Shown here: positions 8,593-16,500 of the stretch, in pieces | Position numbering within the stretch: the first letter of the stretch is position 1 | How the letters are laid out: each line of letters opens with the position of its first letter | Assembly: GCF_951230135.1 (NCBI RefSeq) | Contig: NZ_CATNVC010000010.1 | Coordinates: forward strand, 32,460-96,459 | Origin: Butyricicoccus sp. Marseille-Q5471 | Lineage (GTDB): Bacteria; Bacillota; Clostridia; Oscillospirales; Butyricicoccaceae | Direction of reading: 5' to 3' | DNA: 64,000 nucleotides | Position numbers and translations under genes: made by a program | Notes under the pieces: generated by a model | Database searches by the model: none | Seen by the model: the letters and a program-made list of their open reading frames with translations, nothing else | What the model was told of the DNA's origin: nothing

Positions 8593-8635
8593 GGGTGCGG
8601 CAGACGCGCAGGATGTCTGCCGCACCCAACTTTTT
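8593..8635 (+). terminator. Leader terminator/attenuator hairpin before the thioesterase gene
   Basis: A 13-bp perfect stem (GGGTGCGGCAGAC/GTCTGCCGCACCC, loop of 9) is followed by CTTTTT and, directly after, the AGGAGG of the downstream gene. It starts within about 15 bases of the predicted transcription start, so most transcripts would end here unless antitermination occurs. A possible leader ORF starts with ATG at 8591, inside the stem region. Confidence 0.75.
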
Positions 8636-8648
8636 AGGAGGATGAAGA

Positions 8649-9065
8649 ATGACCAGACAGGAAATTCTAAAGTGGCGGCAGGAAGCGGGCGGCATGAATA
8701 AGCTGCTCGGCATTCAAATCATAGAATTAGACGAAGGGTGTGCGACCGCGTCGTTGAACCTGGTGCCGGAGGTGCTCAATCCACTCGGCATGGCACACGG
8801 CGGCACCATTTTCACTCTGTGCGACGTGGCAGCCGGCACAGCGGCGGCATCCCGCGGGCGTGTCGCCGTGACGTTGAGCTCATCAATTGACTATTATAAA
8901 CCGGGCAAAGCGGGAGAGACTTTGATTGCCCGCGCAACCGAGCGCAAGCATGGCCGTACGACCAACGTGTATCATGTCGAGGTGCAGGATACGCAGGGAA
9001 CACATGTGGCGGATGCACGTTTTATCATGTTTTATACGGGTGCGATGATTGAGGATCTGCGCTGA
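8649..9065 (+). CDS. PaaI-type hotdog thioesterase
   Basis: A 138-residue hotdog-fold acyl-CoA thioesterase. 'NPLGMAHGGTIFTLCDVAAG' (residues 41-60) is the family's catalytic HGG segment with the following Asp, and 'SSSIDYYKPGKAGETLIA' is the second conserved strand. Such enzymes hydrolyse aromatic or medium-chain acyl-CoAs and recycle CoA. AGGAGG stands 6-7 bases before the ATG. Its stop codon overlaps the mutY start (TGATG), so translation is coupled. The substrate is unknown. Confidence 0.88.
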   Translation: MTRQEILKWRQEAGGMNKLLGIQIIELDEGCATASLNLVPEVLNPLGMAHGGTIFTLCDVAAGTAAASRGRVAVTLSSSIDYYKPGKAGETLIARATERKHGRTTNVYHVEVQDTQGTHVADARFIMFYTGAMIEDLR

Positions 9066-10117
9066 TGAGTGGCGGCTTGTCCAAAGCAATGATAGCGCCG
9101 CTGCTTACGTGGTATGATCAGGCACACCGGGAGCTGCCGTGGCGAAGCGAGCCGACACCTTACCGCGTCTGGGTGAGTGAAATCATGCTGCAGCAGACGC
9201 GGGTGGAGGCAGTGCGAGGCTATTTTGAACGTTGGATGGCTGCCTTGCCGACCGTGCGCTCACTGGCCGAAGCCGATGAGCAGGTGTATCTAAAGCTGTG
9301 GGAAGGTCTGGGTTATTACAGCCGTGTGCGCAACCTGCACCGCGCGGCGGTCGATTTATGTGCGCAGTATGACGGAATGCTGCCTGCGGATTATGAGAAG
9401 CTGCTCGCACTGCCCGGAGTCGGCGATTATACAGCGGGCGCGGTGGCGTCCATTGCATTTGGTATTCCGGTGCCTGCCGTGGACGGAAACGTGCTGCGTG
9501 TTGCGGCGCGGCTGGATGATGATGTCACACCCATCACCGACCCGAAGTATAAAAAAGCACTGCGGGAGCGACTGCTCGATATCATGCCCACCGACCGACC
9601 GGGGGATTTGAACCAATCCTTAATGGAGCTTGGCGCGACGGTGTGCCTGCCCAACGGTGCACCAAGGTGCGGCGACTGCCCGCTGATGCATTTATGCCTT
9701 GCCTACCATCATGGTACGACCGCCATTGTGCCGGTGCGTGCCCAGAAGCGATCGCGCCGTGTCGAAGCACGCACAGTGCTGTTGGTGCGATACGGAAAAG
9801 CTGTTGGACTGGCACGCCGCCCCAAACAAGGCCTGCTTGGCGGCTTGTGGGAGCTGCCGTCACTGGATGGACATGCCACGCCGGATGAACTGCGAACGGC
9901 GCTTACACTGCGCGGTTGGCAGGTAAAGGATTTGAAATCGCTGCGTCCCGCAAAGCATATTTTTACCCATGTTGAATGGCATATGAACGGATATTATGTG
10001 GAACTGGATAGCCGGCCTGAGGAGCTGACGCTTGTCACGCCGTCCGCGCTGAGGGCAGAGTATGCGCTGCCGAGCGCCTTCCGCGCATTTCTGAGTGTAA
10101 TAGAGGGAGAAGAATGA
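9065..10117 (+). CDS. mutY: A/G-specific adenine glycosylase MutY
   Basis: A 350-residue base-excision enzyme that removes adenine mispaired with 8-oxoguanine. The N-terminal HhH-GPD domain includes 'SEIMLQQTRVEAV' (the catalytic Glu region), 'LPGVGDYTAGAVASIAFG' (helix-hairpin-helix) and 'VPAVDGNVLRVAARL' (catalytic Asp). Four cysteines ('CLPNGAPRCGDCPLMHLC') form the 4Fe-4S site. The C-terminal NUDIX-like domain ('ARRPKQGLLGGLWELPS') recognises 8-oxoG. Length is normal. It overlaps the thioesterase by one base and the next gene by ATGA, so three genes form one operon, two of them for repair of damaged bases. Confidence 0.96.
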   Translation: MSGGLSKAMIAPLLTWYDQAHRELPWRSEPTPYRVWVSEIMLQQTRVEAVRGYFERWMAALPTVRSLAEADEQVYLKLWEGLGYYSRVRNLHRAAVDLCAQYDGMLPADYEKLLALPGVGDYTAGAVASIAFGIPVPAVDGNVLRVAARLDDDVTPITDPKYKKALRERLLDIMPTDRPGDLNQSLMELGATVCLPNGAPRCGDCPLMHLCLAYHHGTTAIVPVRAQKRSRRVEARTVLLVRYGKAVGLARRPKQGLLGGLWELPSLDGHATPDELRTALTLRGWQVKDLKSLRPAKHIFTHVEWHMNGYYVELDSRPEELTLVTPSALRAEYALPSAFRAFLSVIEGEE

Positions 10118-10599
10118 AAAGCGAGACTGTCATTCATAACATTCCGCCGCTATATGATGAAACATCACGCGTGCTGCTGCTGGGATCGATTCCAAGCCCG
10201 AAATCGCGTGAGGCAAGGTTCTTTTACGGTCATCCGCAGAATCGATTCTGGCGCGTGCTGGCGGCCGTACTGGGCGAGGATGCTCCGCAGACGGTGGAGC
10301 AGAAACGTGCCATGTGTATCAAGCACCATGTCGCCTTGTGGGATACCATTGCATCCTGTGAGATTGAGGGTGCTTCGGACACCTCAATTAAAAACGCGGT
10401 GCCCAATGATATTGGCAGTTTACTTGCAAAAACGCAGATTACCCGTGTTTTTGCAACAGGCGGCAAATCGGCGGCACTGTATCGCAAGCTGATTGAGCCA
10501 AAGACTGGCGTGCCGATTACACAACTGCCATCTACAAGTCCGGCCAACGCGGCATGGTCACTTGAACGGCTCATCGAGTCCTATCGTGTAATTTTATAG
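10114..10599 (+). CDS. DNA-deoxyinosine (hypoxanthine) glycosylase, UDG superfamily
   Basis: A 161-residue member of the uracil-DNA-glycosylase superfamily. 'LLLGSIPSPKSREARFFYGH' (residues 21-40) is motif 1, followed by 'PQNRFW', and 'LPSTSPANA' is motif 2 for insertion into the DNA minor groove. This subgroup is known for removing hypoxanthine, the product of adenine deamination. The start overlaps the mutY stop (ATGA). A terminator follows at once. Confidence 0.85.
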   Translation: MKSETVIHNIPPLYDETSRVLLLGSIPSPKSREARFFYGHPQNRFWRVLAAVLGEDAPQTVEQKRAMCIKHHVALWDTIASCEIEGASDTSIKNAVPNDIGSLLAKTQITRVFATGGKSAALYRKLIEPKTGVPITQLPSTSPANAAWSLERLIESYRVIL

Positions 10600-10608
10600 A
10601 CAAATCGT

Positions 10609-10646
10609 AAAAAGGCTCTGAAACAGTGGTTTCAGAGCCTTTTTTT
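10609..10646. terminator. Bidirectional terminator between the glycosylase gene and dpaB
   Basis: AGGCTCTGAAA/TTTCAGAGCCT with a 6-base loop is flanked by an A-run and a T-run. It serves the convergent transcripts from both sides; the dpaB stop codon touches the T-run. Confidence 0.85.
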
Positions 10647-11236
10647 CACCCTTCATTCGGTGCAAGCAGCAAGGGTTGCAGTTGATAGCCGTGCAGCGCG
10701 GCTTCAAGTGTCGCAGGGATTTGCACCATATCTGCAACAAGCGAGCAGGGTTTGGCGGTAGGCGCGTCCTGCCGAAGCGGTACAAAATAAAAGTGCTTAC
10801 GGTTGAGAAGCGTGCCGATGTTGGCGGCACTGCCCGAAAGGGCGTCATTGGTGGAAACGGCGAGCAGTACGGGGCGCGCACCGCGAAGATGGCTTTTGAC
10901 AGCCATGGTCACCGGCGTATCGGTGACGCCGTGCGCGAGCTTGGCAAGCGTGTTGCCTGTACAGGGTGCAACAATCAGCGCGTCGAACATCGCCTTAGGG
11001 CCGATTGGCTCTGCGGTGACGATACTGTCGATAATCGGCTTGCCGGTGGCCTCGGTTAGCCGTGTGCGCCATTCCTTGGCGGTGCCAAAACGGGTGTCAA
11101 AGGCACCTGCGTTTTCGGACAGAATCGAGGTTACATCAAATCCGCGCGCCACCAAATCGTTAATGGCGGTCAGCGCACGGGCAAAGGTGCAGAAAGAGCC
11201 GGTCAGCGCAAAACCGACACGAATTGGCTGGGTCAT
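10646..11236 (-). CDS. dpaB: Dipicolinate synthase subunit B
   Basis: A 196-residue flavoprotein-fold subunit (SpoVFB). 'RVGFALTGSFCTFARAL' near the N-terminus, 'IVAPCTGNTLAKLAHGVTDT' and 'VTMAVKSHLR' are typical of DpaB and related flavin-binding decarboxylase-like proteins. With DpaA it makes dipicolinic acid from dihydroxy-tetrahydrodipicolinate in the mother cell; the acid fills the spore core and gives heat resistance. Its ATG overlaps the dpaA stop (ATGA), so translation is coupled. It is intact, but it can be transcribed from the normal dpaA promoter only if the 23-kb element is removed. Confidence 0.93.
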   Translation of the reverse strand: MTQPIRVGFALTGSFCTFARALTAINDLVARGFDVTSILSENAGAFDTRFGTAKEWRTRLTEATGKPIIDSIVTAEPIGPKAMFDALIVAPCTGNTLAKLAHGVTDTPVTMAVKSHLRGARPVLLAVSTNDALSGSAANIGTLLNRKHFYFVPLRQDAPTAKPCSLVADMVQIPATLEAALHGYQLQPLLLAPNEG

Positions 11237-11775
11237 AGAATGCCCTCCTCGGTAAGCATGGTGAGCACGGTGTCGCGTACGGCGCGTGCAGCGGAGAGCG
11301 GCGCGACCTTGCCCGGCAGAGACAGCGCATGCATGATGCGGCAGCCGGACACCACGGGCGCACCTGCTTCCACGCCGCCGGGCAGACTGGCTAAATCCAT
11401 CACAAGGCAGGGCGGTGTCAGTTCAGACAGCTCAGCTGCGCCGAGCACCGGCGCGGGTACCGTGTTGAAAATCAGGTCAAAGCCGGACAGATGTCCGGCG
11501 AGTTTGCGGGTATCGAGCGAGGGCAAGCCTGCCGTCGCAATTTTGGCAAAGTCCCGGGCATTGCGCGCGGATACGGTCACGTGTGCACCAAGCGCCTGCA
11601 GCTTATGGGCGAGCAGACTGCCCAGCCGTCCGTTGCCGATGATGAGACACTTTGAGCCTTGGATGGTGTGCGGCGTCTCCTCCATTGCAAGCTGAATCGC
11701 GCCTTCGCAGGTGGGGAGAGTATTAGCGGTAGGAGTGACATACTGCTCGCGGCAGGCAGCATATGCTGTGAGCAA
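11233..11775 (-). CDS. dpaA: Dipicolinate synthase subunit A, 3' half (split gene)
   Basis: This is the C-terminal NAD(P)-binding half of DpaA. From the crossover (Pro codon at 11715-11713, next codon ending at 11712) it encodes 159 residues beginning 'TCEGAIQLAMEETPHTIQGS' and including the Rossmann loop 'LIIGNGRLGSLLAHKLQALG'. This lines up with 'TVEGTIMLAIQHTDYTIHGS' of B. subtilis SpoVFA. The extra upstream residues ('LTAYAACREQYVTPTANTL', from a TTG at 11775) are element sequence. No dpaA N-terminal half lies upstream; it lies 23 kb away at 34883-35278. No frameshift or internal stop is seen. Confidence 0.93.
   Translation of the reverse strand: MLTAYAACREQYVTPTANTLPTCEGAIQLAMEETPHTIQGSKCLIIGNGRLGSLLAHKLQALGAHVTVSARNARDFAKIATAGLPSLDTRKLAGHLSGFDLIFNTVPAPVLGAAELSELTPPCLVMDLASLPGGVEAGAPVVSGCRIMHALSLPGKVAPLSAARAVRDTVLTMLTEEGIL
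11713..11731. other. Left attachment site of the dpaA element
   Basis: The plus strand reads GGGA (11714-11717), GAGT, then ATTAGCGGTA (11722-11731). GGGA is shared with the right end (34884-34887). The ATTAGCGGTA arm is the inverted counterpart of TATCGCTAAT at the right end (34868-34877), matching at 9 of 10 positions. The dpaA sequence lies to the left and element sequence to the right. Confidence 0.8.
11740..11767 (+). promoter_or_regulatory. Candidate mother-cell (sigma-E-like) promoter of the recombinase
   Basis: ACATACT (ATA at 11740-11742), a 17-base gap and CATATGCT (11760-11767) resemble the sigma-E pattern ATA...CATAnnnT. It lies just inside the element, upstream of the 43-codon ORF and the recombinase. 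No sigma-A promoter is evident here. The leader would be very short (SD at 11774-11780). Inference only. Confidence 0.4.
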
Positions 11776-11788
11776 GGAGGGGAGCGAT

Positions 11789-11920
11789 ATGACCGTCAGT
11801 CAGCAGGAACGTGAGGAATTAGAACGCCTGTTTAAAATCGGCATGCTCAAGGCGCTGTACGATGCGCACAAAATCAGCGAGCAGCAGTTTTGTCAGGCTA
11901 TGAATGCCGTAGGCGCATGA
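11789..11920 (+). CDS. Small 43-residue protein upstream of the recombinase
   Basis: The ATG at 11789 follows AAGGAGG (11774-11780). The product is charged and helical ('QQEREELERLFKIGMLKALY' then 'DAHKISEQQFCQAM'), similar in style to short C-terminal oligomerisation helices (SHOCT-like). The longer frame from 11711 crosses the attachment site and is rejected. It ends 17 bases before the recombinase GTG. Its place in the recombinase operon makes it a candidate directionality factor for excision, but no homology shows this. Confidence 0.6.
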   Translation: MTVSQQEREELERLFKIGMLKALYDAHKISEQQFCQAMNAVGA

Positions 11921-11937
11921 GAGGAGGAAGTAGCGGC

Positions 11938-13533
11938 GTGGCGCTTCGCGTTGCGGCATATTGCCGTGTTTCGACCGAACAGGACGACCAGCTCAACTCG
12001 CTTGCCAACCAGAAACGGTATTTTGATGAGTACATACGCAGGCAGCCCGGCTGGCAGCTTGTGGAGGTTTATGCGGACGAAGGGCTGTCGGGCACGTCAT
12101 CCAAAAACCGGCCGGCCTTTCAAAAAATGATTGCAGCGGCCAAACGAGGAGAAATTGATTTGATCCTGACCAAGGAGGTCTCTCGTTTTGCCCGTAATAC
12201 GATTGATACACTGGCGCATACCCGGGATTTGCGAAAGCTGGGCGTGGGTGTTATCTTTATCAATGACAATATTGATACGCGTCAGAACGACGGAGAATTT
12301 CGACTGACAATCATGGCAAGCGTGGCGCAGGAGGAGAGCCGCAAGACCTCGGAACGGGTCAAGTGGGGGCAAAAACGCTCGATGGAGAACGGCGTTGTGT
12401 TCGGCTGCAATAATATGTATGGATACGATTTGCAGAATGGCAGGCTGCGCATTCGGCCGGATCAGGCTGAGGTGGTTCGGCTCATCTATCATAAGTTTCT
12501 CCATGAGGGGAAAGGGACGCACGTCATCGCGCGCGAGCTGTATGAAGCGGGCATAGCTGCACCAAAGGCCAAGGATAAACCGTGGTCGGCAGTTATGATT
12601 TATCGTATTTTGAAAAATGAAAAATACTGCGGCGATTTGCTGCAGAAAAAATCCTATACGCCAAATTATCTCGATCACAAAAAAATCTTAAATCACGGCG
12701 CAGAGGAACAAGTTTATCTCCGCGCACATCATGAGGGAATCATATCGCACGACTTATTTGAGCGCACGCAGCAGGAGCTGAAAAGACGCGCACCGTCCGC
12801 TGCGCAAGCGGCACGCTATTCCAACCGATACTGGTGTTCGGGCAAAATTCGATGTGGCAGTTGCGGAGAACGGTTCATGCCTCGAAGACGGACGCGTTCG
12901 AGCGGGTTTGTCTATCAATACTGGGTATGTCATGCAAAGGGGCATTTCGGCCGAAAAAAGTTGGATACGCAGGGGCGTGCAGTCGGATGCAGTATGCGGT
13001 CGATTCACCATCAGACCATTTGTGCGTGCATGGAGTACGTGATTCGGAAGCTTCCGATCGATGTAGATGCATTGATTCGGGAGGTGCTGGCACTTCTGGA
13101 ACGCGAAAAACCGCAGACGCACGAGATAGAGCAGCTGCAGGCAAGGCAGCAGCGGTGTATGCAAAAAAAAGACACCGTGCTTGATGCCTACTTTGAGCAG
13201 ACAATCAGCAAGGAGGAACTGGAGCGGCTGCGCTCGCGGTACGATATAGAGCTTGCACAGCTAGGGAAGCGCCTGTCGGTGCTGGCGTCGCAGCAGACAG
13301 CGGCACAGCGGACGAATGGCAGTGCGGATGAAGTGCGGTGCTTTTTGCAGCGTCAGGCATTCTGCGCGGAAAGCGTTTTTGGGGAGTTGCTGGAGCGGTT
13401 TACAGTATATGAGGATAGCGTGACGATAAAACTAAATGGTATATCGGCCGTATTTCGTATCGGTTACACAACTAGCGGGCAAATGGAGCACTACCAAACA
13501 AATATCTTGTCATGCGACATGATAGACCTGTAG
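11938..13533 (+). CDS. Large serine recombinase of the dpaA element
   Basis: A 531-residue site-specific recombinase. The N-terminal resolvase domain has 'YCRVSTEQ' with the nucleophile Ser12 and the conserved 'DEGLSGTSSKNRPAF' and 'EVSRFARN' (catalytic Arg) segments. A recombinase domain (about residues 155-260) is followed by a zinc ribbon (Cys306, 309, 331, 351) and a coiled coil (about 395-455) of the kind that controls integration versus excision. The start is GTG at 11938 with AGGAGG 10 bases upstream; an ATG at 11917 overlapping the previous stop is the alternative. It sits 220 bases from the left attachment site and is the obvious enzyme for joining the dpaA halves. Confidence 0.93.
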   Translation: MALRVAAYCRVSTEQDDQLNSLANQKRYFDEYIRRQPGWQLVEVYADEGLSGTSSKNRPAFQKMIAAAKRGEIDLILTKEVSRFARNTIDTLAHTRDLRKLGVGVIFINDNIDTRQNDGEFRLTIMASVAQEESRKTSERVKWGQKRSMENGVVFGCNNMYGYDLQNGRLRIRPDQAEVVRLIYHKFLHEGKGTHVIARELYEAGIAAPKAKDKPWSAVMIYRILKNEKYCGDLLQKKSYTPNYLDHKKILNHGAEEQVYLRAHHEGIISHDLFERTQQELKRRAPSAAQAARYSNRYWCSGKIRCGSCGERFMPRRRTRSSGFVYQYWVCHAKGHFGRKKLDTQGRAVGCSMRSIHHQTICACMEYVIRKLPIDVDALIREVLALLEREKPQTHEIEQLQARQQRCMQKKDTVLDAYFEQTISKEELERLRSRYDIELAQLGKRLSVLASQQTAAQRTNGSADEVRCFLQRQAFCAESVFGELLERFTVYEDSVTIKLNGISAVFRIGYTTSGQMEHYQTNILSCDMIDL

Positions 13534-13537
13534 AAAA

Positions 13538-13576
13538 AACAAAACGGACGCTGTGTAATCAGCGTCCGTTTTGTTT
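13538..13576. terminator. Bidirectional terminator, recombinase / pilus operon
   Basis: AAAACGGACGCT/AGCGTCCGTTTT with an 8-base loop and flanking A- and T-runs ends both the recombinase transcript (plus) and the pilus operon (minus). Confidence 0.88.
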
Positions 13577-13590
13577 GCGATGAATAAGGG

Positions 13591-16500
13591 TTAGCGTAAG
13601 GTCAGCAGACCCAGTTTGCGCAGTTCAAGTTTGGCGCTGCCGTCATAGATGCTGTCGCCGATGGTCGTCACAACCCGTACATATAGTGGCAGGGAAGAAT
13701 CTGAGCTACCGCCAAAGGCCTGCAGCACTTCGTCGCTCAGGTAGGCGGTGTACAGCACACCGCTGCGCAGTGACGTCCCTTCGACAGCCTGTCGATCGTT
13801 CAGGTAAATCGGAAGCGTGACCTTCTTGGCATTCACCACGACACCCTCGGTCAGCTTGACCGAAGGGGCGGAATCATCCGCGTAATAGAACTCAACTGCA
13901 ACAGATTTATTGGTGGCGAGGTTGGGGTCGGAGATGCTGAAGGTAATTGCCCGGTCTGCAGCAGTGGTTTCGCTGCCCACCAGCACCGAACCGGTGTAGC
14001 TGTTGCTGCTGCTGTACTCCATTGGAAGGAGGAAGTAATCAACTGCTGTGCCGACGGAGGACTCAAACGCTACGGTGGGGTTTTCCGCCCCGGCGCGGTA
14101 GGCCGCGATCATCGTATTGACGAACAGCTTGGCTTCTTCCGCACTATCGGGGTCGAAGTGACCGGCACCGGAATACGTAACATTGCCCTTGTTGTAGATG
14201 TAATAGTTGTTGAGCGCATCATTATAGTGGGCCGTATAGTTGTTTTTCTCTCCGTTGCCGGGGTCGGCAAGGCTGTACCACACGACGATATCATCCGAAT
14301 TCATATTGAGCTGATAATACTGTTCGTGTGTTTGCGCAACCGACAGGCGGGAAGAACCGTTGAGGTTGTAGGGGAAGGTCGTAATCTGCCCCTGATTCAC
14401 CTGAGATACATATTTGGTAAAGCTCTGTGCACCACCGCCGCTGTATCGACCATCTGACGTGGGCAGAAGTAGCGATGAAGTGCGGTAACGGGACAGGTTG
14501 TGTGTGGTATAACCCTGTGTCTGCGCAAGCAGCGTTTTTCGGCTACTGCCCGGCTGATAGGCAATAGAGTAGCCGGCCTTGACAAGTGCGTCGAGGGATG
14601 CGCCGGAATAGCCGCTCGCCACCGTACCGCTGCCGCGGCTCAGACCAAGCTCCTTGTAAATCGGCGAATACTTAGAGAAACCATAGGTGCTGTCCACTAC
14701 GCCATATCGATCCAGGCCGACCAAGTTGCGTAGAATCGCGTTAAAATAGTAGGCAGAGTACCAACCGTGATTAATCTGCTGTGCTCCGGAGCTGCTCGAA
14801 CCGGGATAATAGGAATAGGTTTGGGGCAGATTCGCGTTTGAGGTCGTATCGTGGGTAAACAGAATGGCCTTTCCGCTTTTGATGTAATTGGAAACAGCAT
14901 TTGCAACCGTCAGATTCAGACCGTCACCGTTTTCTTTAAAGCCGTAGGAGTCACCGAAGCCGAGGATGAGCATATCGAAGCTGCCCAGATATGCGGTCAG
15001 TTCCTCAGTTGTATCCAGTTTGCCATTCCCGTTTTTGTCGAATGTGCGCTCTGCGCTGCTCAGCGTCCATGCTCTACCGGATCTGTTCTGCCCAATGTTC
15101 ATTTCACTTACTGTGTGGGTGTTGATTTGAATATCATACACACCCTTGGCACGAAGGTCGTTAAATAGGGCGGAATAAGTGCTGCTCTCTGCAAGAGAAA
15201 AGGTTCTCCTTGTCTGTTCGGAATAGGAAGTGACCTGCAGAATATTAATGGAAATCATTTCGTTTGCTTGAGGCTTTAAATAGGTGTAGCCCACCTGCGA
15301 AGTATGCGTGCGTTCAGAACCGACCTTGATTACCTCGAGCCTCCAAGGAATAATGCCGCTGAAGCTTTCCGGCAGCTGTCGGGTGAGGGTATAGGTCACT
15401 CCGGCCATGAGTTCACCCGAAGCGACCGCTTTACCGGTGGAGGCATTGACGATTTGCAAATCAGTGAGTTCTTCGCTTGCAATATAGCGTCCGTCTGCGT
15501 TCTGATCCATGAACAAGCTGGTAAAATAGCGGGTGGATGCGGGTGTGCCGTCCGTTGGGTTTGCAATGGTAAAAGTATAGGACAACGTTCGCTTATTCTG
15601 GTCAATCAGCGTGGTTTGGAGGGCGCCTTGGTATTCGCCGGGCTTTAATTCTTGGCCGTTCGTATCTTTGGCAAAAACAATGCTCGGTTTGGAAAGATTT
15701 AAGTACTTGAGCACAATGTTTTTCTGCTGTGCGGCTTCGGTCGTTGACAGTACGTTTGTGCTGGACAAAATGCCGGACAGTGTTTCATAGACGATGGAGC
15801 AGTTGTCCACGCGTTTTGAATTGACCACATTACCTGCGGCCGGAATGGTAACAGACGTGCCGCCGGTGTTCTGCGTCACCTGCCAACCGGAGGAGACGGT
15901 GTAAGTTCGGCTAGCAAGTGCCCCGTAGCTATTGACGACGATGCAGTAATATCTACCGGGTTCAGTTACAGTTATGGTGGAATTAGAGCTAAACCGGTAA
16001 CCATCCTGATACCATTGTAGCGAAGCACTTTTCGGTGATACGCTGGAAGAAAATTGTATACCGCTAGTGGTGACTTGGGGAGCATTCACGCTTAGCAAGT
16101 ATTTCCAATTGTAATCGTAATCCCCGCTCGTTGGCGAAACGGACAGACCACCTGAGGATACGGTAACGGTGTTACTCTTGCAGGTATAGGTCTTGCCGTC
16201 TACCGTGATGGTAGCGGTGCAGTAATAGCTGCCAGCCGATGGGGTAAAGGAATAGTCGGACCCGGTGTAGACGGGGGGCTGACCATTGTTCTTGTACCAA
16301 GAGTAGGTGACGGCTCCGCTGCCGCTCGGGACACTGGAAGAGACAGCATTCAGAGTAACTTGTCCATAGTAACTGTAGGAACCCGATGCGGTAACGGAGA
16401 ACTGACTGGCTTGATGGCCGTCGGAGAGCAGATTGGAGGAGATGATGACCGGAAAGCCGGAGGTCACAAAGTCCATCAGCTCTGATTTCTTGTTATAGGT

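Noticed and set aside
11711..11788. Longer N-terminus for the 43-codon ORF
   Set aside because: It would begin inside dpaA sequence, cross the attachment site and change on excision; the ATG at 11789 has AAGGAGG.
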